This document shows, in pieces, positions 1 to 8,740 of a stretch of 64,000 bases of DNA. This DNA is from Hymenobacter sp. BT559 (lineage in GTDB: Bacteria; Bacteroidota; Bacteroidia; Cytophagales; Hymenobacteraceae). Every line of letters starts with the position of its first letter. Positions within the stretch are counted from its first letter, which is position 1. The notes under the pieces were generated by a model, which saw only the letters and a program-made list of their open reading frames with translations, searched no databases and was not told the DNA's origin. The stretch lies in the NCBI RefSeq assembly GCF_017571525.1, contig NZ_JAGETY010000003.1, positions 1 to 64,000 of the forward strand, written 5' to 3'. Both the position numbers and the translations under genes were made by a program.

Positions 1-227
1 TTGCGGTGCACAAACATCTCCCCCGGGCCCGTGCCCGTGATGCCCGAAGCCGGCACCCGCGAGTCGGAGCAGCCGATGAACAGGTACCTGGGCTGCTGCC
101 CGTTGGCCAGGCGCTGGAAAAACTGCGGGTCTTCGGCATTCTTACTCGCCACCCACTGGCGATTGTTCGCCAATATCCCTTGAATGCCGGAAGAGTCTGT
201 TTGAGCAGATGCAAGCGAAGCTGCCAT
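1..227 (-). CDS. beta-carbonic anhydrase, N-terminal part (runs off the window)
   Basis: The minus strand reads an open frame from an ATG at 227 to the window edge (75 codons). It contains the beta-class carbonic anhydrase signature CSDSRVP, preceded by a YLFIG strand and followed by GTGPGEMFVHR. The Cys and Asp of CSDSR are a zinc ligand and the catalytic Asp/Arg dyad in this family, which interconverts CO2 and bicarbonate in the cytoplasm. The segment before the motif (NNRQWVASKNAEDPQFFQRL) is the usual N-terminal helix region. The first 17 residues are poorly conserved in character, so the true start could be slightly downstream. It lies 60 bp downstream of the remains of a SulP transporter on the same strand, the common bicarbonate transport plus carbonic anhydrase pairing. 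The C-terminal half is outside the window. Confidence 0.9.
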   Translation of the reverse strand, partial: MAASLASAQTDSSGIQGILANNRQWVASKNAEDPQFFQRLANGQQPRYLFIGCSDSRVPASGITGTGPGEMFVHR

Positions 228-286
228 AGATAGGGTAAAACCAGAAGGCTAAAAAGTGAAAAGCGCGGAAAGGTAGCGGCCAGGGT

Positions 287-786
287 CTAATGGCCGCCCA
301 CAGAAACGGTCCGGATGAGGGCTATGCCCCGGGCCGGGGCGGCCTGCCGGAATGCCTCGATGGCCTCCAGCACGTCTTGGTCAATAACGTTGGAGCGCGC
401 CATCGAGTAGCACGCGGCTGCCGGCGGGTAGTGGGTCGAGGGTCGTTACGATGCTGGCTTTATTGAGAAACGAGATGTGCTCGGGCAGGGGCAGCAGGTC
501 GGCATCGGGGCCAGCGGTTTCATCGCGCCGCAGGTAAGAGCCCGCTCATGCTCACAGCCGAGCCGCTGAGCACACTCACGAGCAGCCCACCCACGATGCC
601 GGTCTCCATACCCGCGAGCAGTAGCGCGCCTGAGGCTAGCGAAATACCCAGGCACAGCGGCCGCGCTACCAAAAATCCCACGAGCCCCGCCCGGGCGTCT
701 TGGCCAATAGCGCTTAAAGAGGGTGGCGTGGGGGTAGGGTAGGCTGTGGGCAAGCGCATCCAACCGGTCAGACGGCTGGAGGCCAT
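287..786 (-). pseudogene. SulP-family anion transporter, remnant with large internal deletion and frameshift
   Basis: Three pieces of one SulP protein can be read in order on the minus strand in different frames. From the ATG at 786 there is a SulP N-terminus with the first transmembrane signature ([18 protein letters not shown], then [14 protein letters not shown]). After SMSG, near 548-552, the frame jumps straight to the SulP C-terminal tail ([20 protein letters not shown], then ISFLNKASIV). A second frame change near 405 restores the STAS-like end (SNVIDQDVLEAI ... TVSVGGH) with a stop at 287-289. An intact SulP has roughly 500 or more residues; only about 80 N-terminal and 85 C-terminal codons remain, so nearly the whole membrane domain is gone. 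It would have supplied bicarbonate or sulfate next to the carbonic anhydrase. It cannot make a working transporter. Confidence 0.82.
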
Positions 787-841
787 CCGACCGATTTACG
801 TCAGTTCAGCGTTTTTACAACGCACTTAAAAGAAATATTAA

Positions 842-2239
842 CTAGCCCATCGCTGGCCATTCGAGCCACACCTCGGTGCCCCGGTCAGGCTCGCTTACCA
901 CGCGTACCAAGCCGCCGTGCAAAGCCATAATCTGAGCCGTGAGCGGCAGTCCAATGCCGTGGCCCGGCAGCGCCCGCACCGCCGCGGCCCGGAAAAATGG
1001 TACAAACACCTGCTCCAAATCGGCTGGGCTGAGGCCGGGGCCGTAGTCTTGTACTAGCAGGCGCAGCCGGCCTTTGTCAGTGGGCAGCAGGCTAGCCAGT
1101 ACCGGCCGGGCGGCGCCAGCCGAATATTTGCAGGCATTGTCGAGCACGTTGAGAATGGCAGCCAGCAGCAGAGCCTCGTTGCCCCGCACGGCGGGCGCGG
1201 GCTCGTCGCTCAGCTCCACATCGACGCGGCAGGTAGGGTAGCGGCGCAGCAATTGTTCATGAGCCTGTAGCAGCAGCTCATCTACCTGCACCTGCGTCAT
1301 AGGCACCTGCGAGGGGTCGCCGCTAGCCCGCGCTATTTGCAGCAGGCCATTGGTGAGGCCATTAAGCTGGCGCGCCGCATCGAGGGTGCTTTGCAGCGTG
1401 CGGCGGTAGTCGGCGGTGGGGCGCTCGGTGGGCAGCAGCGCTACTTCGAGCTCGCCAATGAGGGCCGTAAGCGGCGTGCGTAGCTCATGCGAGGCATCAC
1501 GCACAAAGGTGCGCTGGCCCGCAAATGCCGATTCGAGCCGGTCGAGCAGGCGGTTGAAGCGCTGGGCCAGGTGGCCTAGCTCGTCGGCCGGGCCCGTAGC
1601 CTGGGTCAGGCGCCGGCTCAGGTCGGTGGCCGTGATGCCATCGACCTCGCCCACCATGCGCCGCAGCGGGTGCAGGGCCTGCCCGGCCAGCAGCCAGCCG
1701 CCCACGCTCATCACGGCGGCGGCGGCTACCAGGCCCACTATCAGCACCTGGCGCAGGCCAGCGAGCTGGCTGCGGCCTTCCTCATCGACCGAGGCGGCCA
1801 CCACCACCAGCGGGCCTAGCCGCACATCCTGGTAAAGCAGGCCCACCGTTTCGTGGTAGTGGGCCTCGGGCTCAAGCACGGCCCGGCCCAGCTGACGTAC
1901 TTCGGCCAGCCAGGCGGCCGGAATAGGCTGGGTCGGCGGGCGTTGGCCCTCCCGAAACACGAGCTGGCCACTAGGGTCATATACCCGGCCTTCCTCGGCG
2001 GGCAGCGTGCGGTAGAGCTGCCGCAGATACAAGCGGTACGAAGCCTGGTGGCTCGAATCGGCCCGGGCCTGGCCGTCGGCGTAGGCGTGGCCCACCACTA
2101 GGGCCCGTCTGAAGAGGCTCTGGGTAAATTCTTCCCGCCGCGCCCGCTGCGTCACGAAGTAGATAGCCAGCGCAAACAGCACCAGCGTAATCACCAGAAT
2201 GGCCCCAAACTGGGCCGCCAGCCGCAGGCGTATAGACAT
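842..2239 (-). CDS. two-component sensor histidine kinase (HAMP, HisKA, HATPase)
   Basis: This is a membrane sensor kinase of 465 residues. TM1 is at about 10-30, an extracytoplasmic sensor segment at 31-163, TM2 at about 164-186, then a HAMP linker (about 186-240), a HisKA domain with phosphoacceptor His251 in ASHELRTPLTAL, and an HATPase_c domain with the N box (LNVLDNACKYS), G1 (QDYGPGLS) and G2 (GHGIGLPL). The architecture matches CusS/BaeS-like kinases that pair with OmpR-type regulators. The regulator gene lies 17 bp upstream on the same strand, so the two are surely an operon. The signal cannot be told from the sequence; metal, envelope or antibiotic stress would fit the family. The ATG start directly precedes a typical n-region and TM1. 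Confidence 0.93.
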   Translation of the reverse strand: MSIRLRLAAQFGAILVITLVLFALAIYFVTQRARREEFTQSLFRRALVVGHAYADGQARADSSHQASYRLYLRQLYRTLPAEEGRVYDPSGQLVFREGQRPPTQPIPAAWLAEVRQLGRAVLEPEAHYHETVGLLYQDVRLGPLVVVAASVDEEGRSQLAGLRQVLIVGLVAAAAVMSVGGWLLAGQALHPLRRMVGEVDGITATDLSRRLTQATGPADELGHLAQRFNRLLDRLESAFAGQRTFVRDASHELRTPLTALIGELEVALLPTERPTADYRRTLQSTLDAARQLNGLTNGLLQIARASGDPSQVPMTQVQVDELLLQAHEQLLRRYPTCRVDVELSDEPAPAVRGNEALLLAAILNVLDNACKYSAGAARPVLASLLPTDKGRLRLLVQDYGPGLSPADLEQVFVPFFRAAAVRALPGHGIGLPLTAQIMALHGGLVRVVSEPDRGTEVWLEWPAMG

Positions 2240-2256
2240 TGACTAACAGATGGTTA

Positions 2257-2937
2257 TTACTCATTGATGCGCAACGCATAGCCCATGCCTACCAGGGTAT
2301 GGATGAGCTTAGGGTCGAAGCCTTTATCAAGTTTCTTGCGCAAGAAATTGATGTACACATCAATAACGTTCGAGCCGGTATCGAAGCTTAAATCCCAGAC
2401 GTACTCCAGCAAATCGGCGCGGCTCACTACGTGGCCCTGGCGGCGCAGCAGGTATTCGAGCAGGGCAAATTCGCGGGCCGTGAGCGTGATGGGCTGGCCC
2501 GCGCGCTCGACGCGCTTGGTGCTAGGGTCGAGGCTGAGGTCGGCCAGGCGCAGCACGGCGCCCGGGGCCGGCGCCTCGGTGCGGCGGCGCACCAGCGCCC
2601 GGATGCGGGCTAGCAACTCGCTGAAAGCAAATGGTTTAACGAGGTAGTCGTCGGCCCCGGCGTCGAGGCCACGAATTTTATCATCCGTTTCGCCCAGCGC
2701 CGTCAGCATCAGAATGGGCACGCCCGGGTCGTGGGCGCGCACCTGGCGGCACACCTCCAGCCCGCTGAGGCCGGGCAGCATCTGGTCCAGTATCAGGCAG
2801 TCATACTGCGTGCTTTGGGCGCGGCGCAGGCCTAGCAGGCCATCGGCGGCCAGGTCTACGGTGTAGTCCTGCTCCGTAAGGCCCTTGTGCAGGAAGGCGG
2901 CCACGGAAGGCTCATCTTCAACAAGAAGAATTTTCAT
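2257..2937 (-). CDS. OmpR/PhoB-family response regulator
   Basis: A 226-residue transcription factor with an N-terminal receiver (acidic pocket E7-D8, phosphoacceptor Asp51 in LDQMLPG, switch Thr in MLTAL, conserved Lys in VKPF) and a C-terminal winged helix (about 130-224; LTAREFALLEYLL, then SNVIDVYINFLRKKL). It is the first gene of the regulator-kinase operon and is probably phosphorylated by the kinase encoded just downstream. It is transcribed divergently from the TPR lipoprotein gene; the 180-bp space between them would carry both promoters. Targets are unknown. Confidence 0.94.
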   Translation of the reverse strand: MKILLVEDEPSVAAFLHKGLTEQDYTVDLAADGLLGLRRAQSTQYDCLILDQMLPGLSGLEVCRQVRAHDPGVPILMLTALGETDDKIRGLDAGADDYLVKPFAFSELLARIRALVRRRTEAPAPGAVLRLADLSLDPSTKRVERAGQPITLTAREFALLEYLLRRQGHVVSRADLLEYVWDLSFDTGSNVIDVYINFLRKKLDKGFDPKLIHTLVGMGYALRINE

Positions 2938-3119
2938 GCCCGCAAAGAAACTGCCGAGCGGCTGAGCAAGGGGCGGGCCATGAATGACTCAGCCGCAACA
3001 CTACTGGCGCCGCAAAAGCCAGACGTGAGGCTAGCGGACCAGTAAGGGGAGGAGCGGCGCCGGTTTTCAGTGCATGGGTGCCCGGGCGCTATTTTTGAGG
3101 ATTGTTTCTGCGAAGTCTT

Positions 3120-4262
3120 ATGTATCGTCGGCTTTTTCCTGTTTTGGCCTTGCTGCTGGCTGGCTGCCACAGCACGCCCACCGAGCGGCCCGATACCCTC
3201 GTGGACCTGGCTACCGTGCACACCGGCCCGCGCGTGCAGGCCGATGAGCTCGACGGCGCCATTCAGCAACAGCCCGATAATACCAACCTGCTGGCCCGCC
3301 GCGCCAGCCTGCGGCTGGCCGCCGGGCAGCCCGTAGCCGCTCTGCACGATGTCGAAGCCGCCCTGCAAGTCGACGACCAGGATGGCGAGCTGTACTTTTT
3401 GCAGGCCCGAGCCTTGCGGGCCCTCGGCCGTCTCAAGGAGGCCCTAGCCGCTGCCCGCCGCGCCGCCGATGCGGGTTTCAACTCGCCGGAGCTGCCGCTG
3501 CTCGAAGGCGAAACCCACCTCGCCGCCCGCCAGTACGAAGCTGCCCTGGAAAGCCTCGACCGCACCCTGCGCCTCGACCCCGACCAGCCCGCCGCGCTTT
3601 TTTACAAAGGGCTAGCCTACGCCGCCACCGCCGATACGGCTCAGGCCTTCGACTACCTGCAGGCCGCCCGTGCCCGCGACCCGCGCCAGCCCGAGATTCT
3701 GCACCAGCTGGCCTTTCTGCTCAACGCCTATCGCGTGCCCGAGGAGGCGGCCCACTACGCCCGCCAGGGCCTGCACCTCGACTCGGCCTCGGGGGCCCTC
3801 CACTACGACTATGGCCGCCAGCTGGAGCTGCAAGGCCGCCCCGATAGCGCGCTGTACTACTATCGCCGCGCCCTGGCTCTCGATACCACCCAGTATCGGG
3901 CCGATTACCGGCTGGCCCTGGCTGCCAGTGCTCACGGCCAGCGGCCGGCTGCGCTTATTCCGCACTTGCAGCGGGCGCTGCGCCGCAACCCGCGCCTGCC
4001 TGGCGCCCGTGCCTTGCTGGCGGAGGCCCTCGAAGGCCAGCACCGCCTCCCCGAAGCCCTGCGCCAATACCGCATGCTGGTGCTGGAAAATCCTACTAAT
4101 CAGCACTGGACCTACAAGGTCTGGAAAACCAACGAGCTGGTGCAGGCCTCGCTGCCCGATAGTCTGCGCACTGGGCCACGGGTATATTACCGGCGGCCGG
4201 CCGCCAACCCCGTCAGCCGGCCGCAGCCCGTGGCGCCGTTAGCCCCGCTGCCCATACGCTAG
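3120..4262 (+). CDS. TPR-repeat lipoprotein
   Basis: The protein starts with a lipoprotein signal (LALLLAGC, lipidated Cys16) and continues as tandem tetratricopeptide-type helical repeats over most of its 380 residues. Repeats are visible from the spaced motifs LARRASLRLAAGQ, ELYFLQARALRALGRLKEA, ALFYKGLAYAATADTAQA and LHYDYGRQLELQGRPDSALY. TPR lipoproteins in Bacteroidota act as envelope scaffolds; the partner here is unknown. I chose the ATG at 3120; a TTG six codons upstream (3102) is in frame but adds nothing. The gene stands about 100 bp ahead of thrS on the same strand. The C-terminal 25 residues are Pro-rich and lack repeats. Confidence 0.8.
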   Translation: MYRRLFPVLALLLAGCHSTPTERPDTLVDLATVHTGPRVQADELDGAIQQQPDNTNLLARRASLRLAAGQPVAALHDVEAALQVDDQDGELYFLQARALRALGRLKEALAAARRAADAGFNSPELPLLEGETHLAARQYEAALESLDRTLRLDPDQPAALFYKGLAYAATADTAQAFDYLQAARARDPRQPEILHQLAFLLNAYRVPEEAAHYARQGLHLDSASGALHYDYGRQLELQGRPDSALYYYRRALALDTTQYRADYRLALAASAHGQRPAALIPHLQRALRRNPRLPGARALLAEALEGQHRLPEALRQYRMLVLENPTNQHWTYKVWKTNELVQASLPDSLRTGPRVYYRRPAANPVSRPQPVAPLAPLPIR

Positions 4263-4364
4263 GCCCGCTTGGGGGCCGCAGTTGCCCCGGGCCGTGAGGG
4301 TAGCATTGCTCGCGCCCCTTGGTGTAACTTGCGCCTGCTTTGCGCTCACCGCAGGCAGTAGTTT

Positions 4365-6302
4365 ATGCTCCACATTACCCTCCCCGACGGCTCCGTCCGC
4401 CAGGTCGAAGCCGGCTCGACGGGCTACGACCTCGCCGCCAGCATCAGTGAAGGCCTGGCCCGCAATGCCTTGGCCGTAAAAGTAAACGGCGAAATCCGCG
4501 ACCTGCACCGCCCCCTCACTGCGGATGCGACCCTTGAAATCCTCACCTGGAACGATGCCGGCGGCAAGCAGGCCTACTGGCACTCCTCGGCCCACCTCAT
4601 GGCCGAAGCCCTCGAAGCGCTGTATCCCGGCGTGAAGCTGGCCATTGGCCCGGCCATCGAAAATGGCTTCTACTACGACGTGGACCTGGGCGAAGGCCGC
4701 ACCATTTCGAGCGACGATTTCCCGGCCATAGAGAAGAAGATGCTCGAACTGGCCAAGAACAAAAGCAAGTTCGAGCGCCGCGAAGTGCCAAAGGCCGAAG
4801 CGGTTGCCTACTTCACCGACAAGCAGGACCCCTACAAGCTGGAACTGATTGACGGCCTCGAAGACGGCAACATCACATTCTACACCCAAGGCAATTTTAC
4901 TGACCTCTGCCGCGGGCCGCACATCCCCGACACTGGCCCTATCAAAGCGGCCAAAATCATGAACGTGGCCGGCGCCTACTGGCGCGGCGATGAGAAAAAC
5001 AAGCAGCTCACGCGCCTCTACGGCATCACCTTCCCCAAGGCCAAAGACCTCACCGAGTACCTCGAAAAGCTGGAGGAAGCCAAGCGCCGCGACCACCGCA
5101 AGCTGGGCAAGGAGCTGGAGCTATTCGCCTTCTCTGAGAAGGTGGGCGCCGGCCTGCCGCTGTGGCTGCCCAAGGGCACCACGCTGCGCGAGCGCTTAGA
5201 GCAATTCCTGCGTAAGGCGCAGGTGAAGGCTGGCTATCAGCCAGTTGTGACGCCCCATATTGGTGCCAAGGAGCTGTACGTAACCAGCGGTCACTACGAG
5301 AAGTACGGTGCCGACTCGTTTCAGCCTATTAAGACCCCTAACCCCGGCGAGGAGTTCTTCCTCAAGCCAATGAACTGCCCGCACCACTGCGAAATCTACC
5401 GCACCAAGCCCCGCAGCTACCGCGACCTGCCGGTGCGCTTGGCCGAGTTCGGCACCGTGTATCGCTACGAGCAGTCGGGCGAGCTGCACGGCCTCACCCG
5501 CGTACGCGGCTTCACGCAGGACGATGCGCACATCTTCTGCCGCCCCGACCAGGTGAAGGAGGAGTTTCAGAAAGTGATTGACCTCGTACTCTACGTGTTC
5601 AAGGCGCTCGGCTTCACCGACTTCACCGCCCAGATTTCGCTACGCGACCCGGAAAACAAGACGAAATATATCGGCACCGACGAAAACTGGGCCCTGGCCG
5701 AAAGCGCCATCCAGGAATCGACGGCTGAGAAGGGGTTAGCCACCGTTACGGAGCTAGGTGAGGCAGCCTTCTACGGCCCCAAGCTCGACTTTATGGTGCG
5801 CGACGCGCTAGGCCGCCGTTGGCAGTTAGGCACCATCCAAGTCGACTACAACCTGCCCGAGCGCTTCGACCTCGAATATGTGACGCCCGAGAACACCCGC
5901 GCCCGTCCGGTGATGATTCACCGGGCGCCGTTTGGCTCCTTGGAGCGCTTCGTAGCAGTGCTCATCGAGCACACGGCCGGCAATTTCCCGCTCTGGCTCT
6001 CGCCCGAGCAGTTTATCGTGCTGCCCATCTCCGATAAGTTTGCCGACTACGCCCACGAAGTCAAAGCCAAGCTCGAAGCTGCTGAGCTACGCGGTACCGT
6101 CGATGTGCGCGACGAGCGCATTGGCCGCAAAATCCGCGACGCCGAAATCGCTAAAACCCCTTACCTGCTGATTGTAGGCGAGAAAGAAGCGCAGGATGGC
6201 CTAGTGAGCGTGCGCCGCCACGGCGAAGGTGACATCGGGTCTATGCCCATCGACGCTTTTGTGAAAAGCGTTAATAGCCAAATTGCGGAAGCAATGGGCT
6301 AG
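4365..6302 (+). CDS. thrS: threonyl-tRNA synthetase
   Basis: Full-length class II synthetase (645 residues) that charges tRNA-Thr and edits mischarged Ser-tRNA-Thr. Order: TGS domain (1-60), editing domain with HxxxH (His73/His77) and Cys182 in LCRGPHIP, class II catalytic core (about 245-535) with zinc ligand Cys338 in MNCPHHC and motif 2 ([12 protein letters not shown]), then the anticodon-binding domain (about 545-640). The ATG start gives the family's usual N-terminus ([10 protein letters not shown]). A strong hairpin terminator follows, so thrS ends its own unit before the infC operon. It has no T-box leader, as expected in this phylum. Confidence 0.97.
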   Translation: MLHITLPDGSVRQVEAGSTGYDLAASISEGLARNALAVKVNGEIRDLHRPLTADATLEILTWNDAGGKQAYWHSSAHLMAEALEALYPGVKLAIGPAIENGFYYDVDLGEGRTISSDDFPAIEKKMLELAKNKSKFERREVPKAEAVAYFTDKQDPYKLELIDGLEDGNITFYTQGNFTDLCRGPHIPDTGPIKAAKIMNVAGAYWRGDEKNKQLTRLYGITFPKAKDLTEYLEKLEEAKRRDHRKLGKELELFAFSEKVGAGLPLWLPKGTTLRERLEQFLRKAQVKAGYQPVVTPHIGAKELYVTSGHYEKYGADSFQPIKTPNPGEEFFLKPMNCPHHCEIYRTKPRSYRDLPVRLAEFGTVYRYEQSGELHGLTRVRGFTQDDAHIFCRPDQVKEEFQKVIDLVLYVFKALGFTDFTAQISLRDPENKTKYIGTDENWALAESAIQESTAEKGLATVTELGEAAFYGPKLDFMVRDALGRRWQLGTIQVDYNLPERFDLEYVTPENTRARPVMIHRAPFGSLERFVAVLIEHTAGNFPLWLSPEQFIVLPISDKFADYAHEVKAKLEAAELRGTVDVRDERIGRKIRDAEIAKTPYLLIVGEKEAQDGLVSVRRHGEGDIGSMPIDAFVKSVNSQIAEAMG

Positions 6303-6328
6303 GGGTAATCAGGCTAGCTGATAAATTG

Positions 6329-6364
6329 AGGAGTAGTCGAACGTATCGGCTACTCCTTTTTTTA
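6329..6364 (+). terminator. Rho-independent terminator of thrS
   Basis: Inverted repeat GGAGTAG / CTACTCC (6330-6336 and 6350-6356) with a 13-nt loop, followed by a run of eight T. It lies 27 bp after the thrS stop codon. Confidence 0.85.
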
Positions 6365-6372
6365 GGTATTAT

Positions 6373-6403
6373 TTTGATTTACCGGTAAAAAGTCGGATAT
6401 TTG
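6373..6403 (+). promoter_or_regulatory. Bacteroidetes-type promoter for infC-rpmI-rplT
   Basis: TTTG at 6373-6376, a 19-nt spacer, then GATATTTG at 6396-6403. This is 7 of 8 against the Bacteroidetes -7 consensus TAnnTTTG with the correct -33 TTTG spacing. It sits just after the thrS terminator and predicts a leader of about 75 nt before infC. Confidence 0.7.
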
Positions 6404-6468
6404 CCCCCCGAACGCTCGGCCAATAAGCTAGTCGTTCGCCTTAAAAACTTTCCGCGCCACACTTTAGC

Positions 6469-6475
6469 AGGAGGA
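6469..6475 (+). promoter_or_regulatory. perfect Shine-Dalgarno that fixes the unusual infC start
   Basis: AGGAGGA ends 8 nt before an ATA codon at 6484-6486. The next in-frame conventional start, GTG at 6508, is 32 nt away and has no purine-rich stretch before it. Strong Shine-Dalgarno sites are uncommon in this phylum, so its position is informative about where translation begins. Confidence 0.75.
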
Positions 6476-6483
6476 CTTTCGCC

Positions 6484-7131
6484 ATAGCTACCCCGAATCG
6501 TCGGTACGTGCCCCGCCAACAGGTGGAGGAGCCGTTCAAAATCAACCAGAAAATCACCGCTCGCGAGGTTCGCCTCGTGGGGGATAACGTCGAACAAGGA
6601 GTTTACTCCATCGACCAGGCCCGTAAAATGGCCCAGGACCAGAATCTGGACCTGGTGGAGATTTCGCCTACGGCCGTGCCGCCCGTGTGCCGCGTCATCG
6701 ACTACTCGAAATTCAAGTACGAGCAGAAGAAGAAAACCCGCGAGCTAAAGGCCAAGCAAACCAAGGTTGTCCTTAAGGAAATCCGTTTCGGTCCTAATAC
6801 CGACGACCACGATTTCGATTTCAAGCTCAAGCACGCGCAGGAGTTTTTGAAAGAAGGCGCCAAAATCAAGGCTTACGTGCACTTCGTGGGCCGTAGCATC
6901 GTCTTTAAGGAGCGTGGCGAGATTTTGCTGCTCAAGTTTGCCCAGGCCCTCGAAGAGCTGGCCAAAGTAGAGCAGCTGCCCAAACTTGAAGGCAAGCGTA
7001 TGTTCCTCTACCTCGCCCCTAAGGCGGCCGTAGTGGCCAAAGCTGCTCCCAAGCCCACTGCTCCAGGCGAAAAAGCACCGAAAGCTCCCAAAGAGGCTAA
7101 GCCTACCGAAGAGCCTGCTGCTACCGAATAG
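6484..7131 (+). CDS. infC: translation initiation factor IF-3, probably started at AUA
   Basis: IF-3 binds the 30S subunit and rejects wrong start codons and initiator tRNAs. The frame shows the IF3-N domain ([14 protein letters not shown], then [20 protein letters not shown]), a lysine-rich linker helix and the IF3-C domain ([20 protein letters not shown]). The last 30 residues are an Ala/Pro/Lys/Glu tail. I extend the start eight codons upstream of the GTG at 6508, to ATA at 6484, because a perfect AGGAGGA sits 8 nt before it and the extra residues (ATPNRRYV) lead naturally into the conserved core. Atypical start codons in infC are established elsewhere (AUU in E. coli) and underlie its autoregulation; use of AUA here is inferred. 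It heads the classical infC-rpmI-rplT operon. Confidence 0.93.
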   Translation: MATPNRRYVPRQQVEEPFKINQKITAREVRLVGDNVEQGVYSIDQARKMAQDQNLDLVEISPTAVPPVCRVIDYSKFKYEQKKKTRELKAKQTKVVLKEIRFGPNTDDHDFDFKLKHAQEFLKEGAKIKAYVHFVGRSIVFKERGEILLLKFAQALEELAKVEQLPKLEGKRMFLYLAPKAAVVAKAAPKPTAPGEKAPKAPKEAKPTEEPAATE

Positions 7132-7218
7132 CTTCACCCCGTTTGTTGATGGCTGCCGCTGCCGGATGAGTATCCCGTTCAGCGTCAGTACCTAACAATC
7201 AATAATCAATCACAACCC

Positions 7219-7413
7219 ATGCCCAAAGTAAAAACCAAGTCGGGTGCCAAAAAGCGTTTCAAGCTGACCGGCACCGGCAAAGTAAAGCGCAAGCACGCCT
7301 TCAAGTCGCACATCCTGACCAAGAAGAGCACTAAGCGCAAGCGCGCCCTCACCCACGCTGGCCTCGTTAGCTCGGCCGATATGAACCGGGTGAACCAGAT
7401 GCTGAATATCTAA
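7219..7413 (+). CDS. rpmI: 50S ribosomal protein L35
   Basis: A 64-residue, very basic protein with the L35 signature ([20 protein letters not shown], then [11 protein letters not shown]). Complete. It is the second gene of the IF3-L35-L20 operon, 87 bp after infC and 70 bp before rplT, and shares their promoter. Confidence 0.97.
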   Translation: MPKVKTKSGAKKRFKLTGTGKVKRKHAFKSHILTKKSTKRKRALTHAGLVSSADMNRVNQMLNI

Positions 7414-7483
7414 ACCATCACCAGGCTTCCGGCTGAAGCTTCGGTAAATCATCGAGCGCCGGCTGCCAAAAACAACTTAGGTT

Positions 7484-7828
7484 ATGCCAAGAAGTGTAAA
7501 CCACGTGGCCTCGCGCCACCGCCGCAAGAAGGTAATGCGCCTTGCCAAAGGCTACTATGGCCGGCGCAAGAATGTGTGGACCGTTGCGAAGAACGCCGTA
7601 GAAAAGGGCTTGCTCTATGCCTACCGCGACCGCAAGGTGAAGAAGCGCGAGTTCCGCGCGCTCTGGATTCAGCGTATTAACGCCGGTGCCCGTGAGCACG
7701 GTCTGTCTTACTCGCAGTTGATGGGCGGCCTCAAAAAGGCTGGTATCGAACTCAACCGCAAGGTGCTCGCTGACCTCGCCCTGAACCATCCCGCTGCTTT
7801 TGCGGGCATCGTTGAGAAAGTGAAGTAA
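7484..7828 (+). CDS. rplT: 50S ribosomal protein L20
   Basis: A 114-residue L20 with the typical start ([20 protein letters not shown]) and core ([20 protein letters not shown]). It binds 23S rRNA early in 50S assembly. In well-studied bacteria L20 also represses its own operon by binding mRNA; I see no clear rRNA mimic in the 70-bp rpmI-rplT spacer, so that control is unproven here. Last gene of the operon, followed by a strong terminator. Confidence 0.97.
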   Translation: MPRSVNHVASRHRRKKVMRLAKGYYGRRKNVWTVAKNAVEKGLLYAYRDRKVKKREFRALWIQRINAGAREHGLSYSQLMGGLKKAGIELNRKVLADLALNHPAAFAGIVEKVK

Positions 7829-7875
7829 TGCGGGCTGGGCTGCTTCGCTAGCCCTGGCCTTTCGACTGACTCTGA

Positions 7876-7911
7876 AAAGCGCTTGCCCCCGATAGTGGAG
7901 GCAAGCGCTTT
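7876..7911 (+). terminator. terminator of infC-rpmI-rplT
   Basis: Perfect 12-bp inverted repeat AAAGCGCTTGCC / GGCAAGCGCTTT with a 12-nt loop, about 50 bp after rplT. Its A-rich and T-rich ends would also let it work in the opposite direction. Confidence 0.8.
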
Positions 7912-8036
7912 GTCATTTCCAACCCAACAGTCAGCACGCTTTTGGCCAGTTCCTAACCAGCCGCCAGGTAGGCGGCTGCCGCTAGTACAAAAGCAAAGCG
8001 CCGCCCCGAGTAACTCGGAACGGCGCTGGCCGAAAG

Positions 8037-8110
8037 TAGCGGGGACGAGAGTTGAACTCGTGACCTCAGGGTTATGAATCCTGTGCTCTAACCAACTGAG
8101 CTACCCCGCC
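8037..8110 (-). tRNA. tRNA-Met (anticodon CAT)
   Basis: The minus strand folds into a full cloverleaf: acceptor GGCGGGG / CCCCGCT (G1:U72 wobble), D arm GCTC...GAGC, anticodon loop TTCATAA with CAT, variable loop AGGTC, and T arm ACGAG-TTCAACT-CTCGT. CCA is not encoded. The D and T arms and G1:U72 fit elongator Met rather than initiator tRNA, which has a mismatched 1:72 pair and a GGG/CCC anticodon stem. The last anticodon-stem pair is an A31-C39 mismatch. The tRNA-Ile2 (lysidine) identity cannot be fully excluded from the anticodon alone. Confidence 0.93.
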
Positions 8111-8239
8111 AGTTGGTGATTTGGGAGTGCAAAGGTACTGAGAAATTCTTTGCTTGCAAGCCTTGATTTAAAAAATACTCGTTTTCCTGCCCGCAGAGCC
8201 ACTTTTAGTGGGTGGTGACGGGCGCCTTTCTTTCTGCTT

Positions 8240-8653
8240 ATGGCTATGCCCGCCGCTAGCGCCAAGCGTCGCTTCGAGATGGAATACTCGATAAACGCCT
8301 CACCCAAAATACTTTTTCCCTACATCGCCTCGGCTTCGGGCCTCTCGCAGTGGTTTTGCGACGACGTACGCCTCGACCCCGACCATCGCCTCAACATGGT
8401 GTGGGACAAGCAAAGTCATTTTGCCGAAATAGTGGCCCAGCGGCCTGGCCGAAGCATCCGCTACGTGTTTTTAGACGAGCAGAAGCGCCCGCAGCAGGAT
8501 GCCAATTACCTCGACTTTACCCTGGAACTGTCGCGCATCACGGATGAGGTATTTTTGCGGGTAACTGACTACTCCGACCATGCCGACACGCAGGAGCAGC
8601 AGGAGATTTGGGAAGGCCTCGTGGGCAAGCTGCGCGACCAGGTAGGGGGCTAG
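8240..8653 (+). CDS. START-like domain protein (Bacteroidetes AHSA1/START relative)
   Basis: A 137-residue protein with a START/Bet v1-like fold: an opening strand (FEMEYSINASPKILFPYI), the loop GLSQWFCDDV, beta strands around HFAEIV and SIRYVFL, and a C-terminal amphipathic helix (QEIWEGLVGKLRDQV). Proteins of this type are widespread and conserved in Bacteroidota, with no firm function; a hydrophobic cavity is expected. ATGs at 8240 and 8246 are both possible; the one at 8279 would remove the first strand. It is 88 bp upstream of the LptF/G-type permease, and the pairing may be functional. Confidence 0.72.
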   Translation: MAMPAASAKRRFEMEYSINASPKILFPYIASASGLSQWFCDDVRLDPDHRLNMVWDKQSHFAEIVAQRPGRSIRYVFLDEQKRPQQDANYLDFTLELSRITDEVFLRVTDYSDHADTQEQQEIWEGLVGKLRDQVGG

Positions 8654-8740
8654 CATCCTCTGGCGCTAGCTCGCACTAGAAGCGACCGGCCCGCGTTAGC
8701 GTTGAATTCAGGCTGCCCACCTGCGCATATACTCGCCGTT

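Noticed and set aside
446..763. 105-codon minus-strand frame in the SulP remnant
   Set aside because: Reads the remnant partly in the wrong frame; the SulP-like pieces explain the region better.
4239..5096. A 285-codon minus-strand frame opposite thrS
   Set aside because: Overlaps the TGS and editing domains of thrS in antisense; composition typical of GC-rich shadows.
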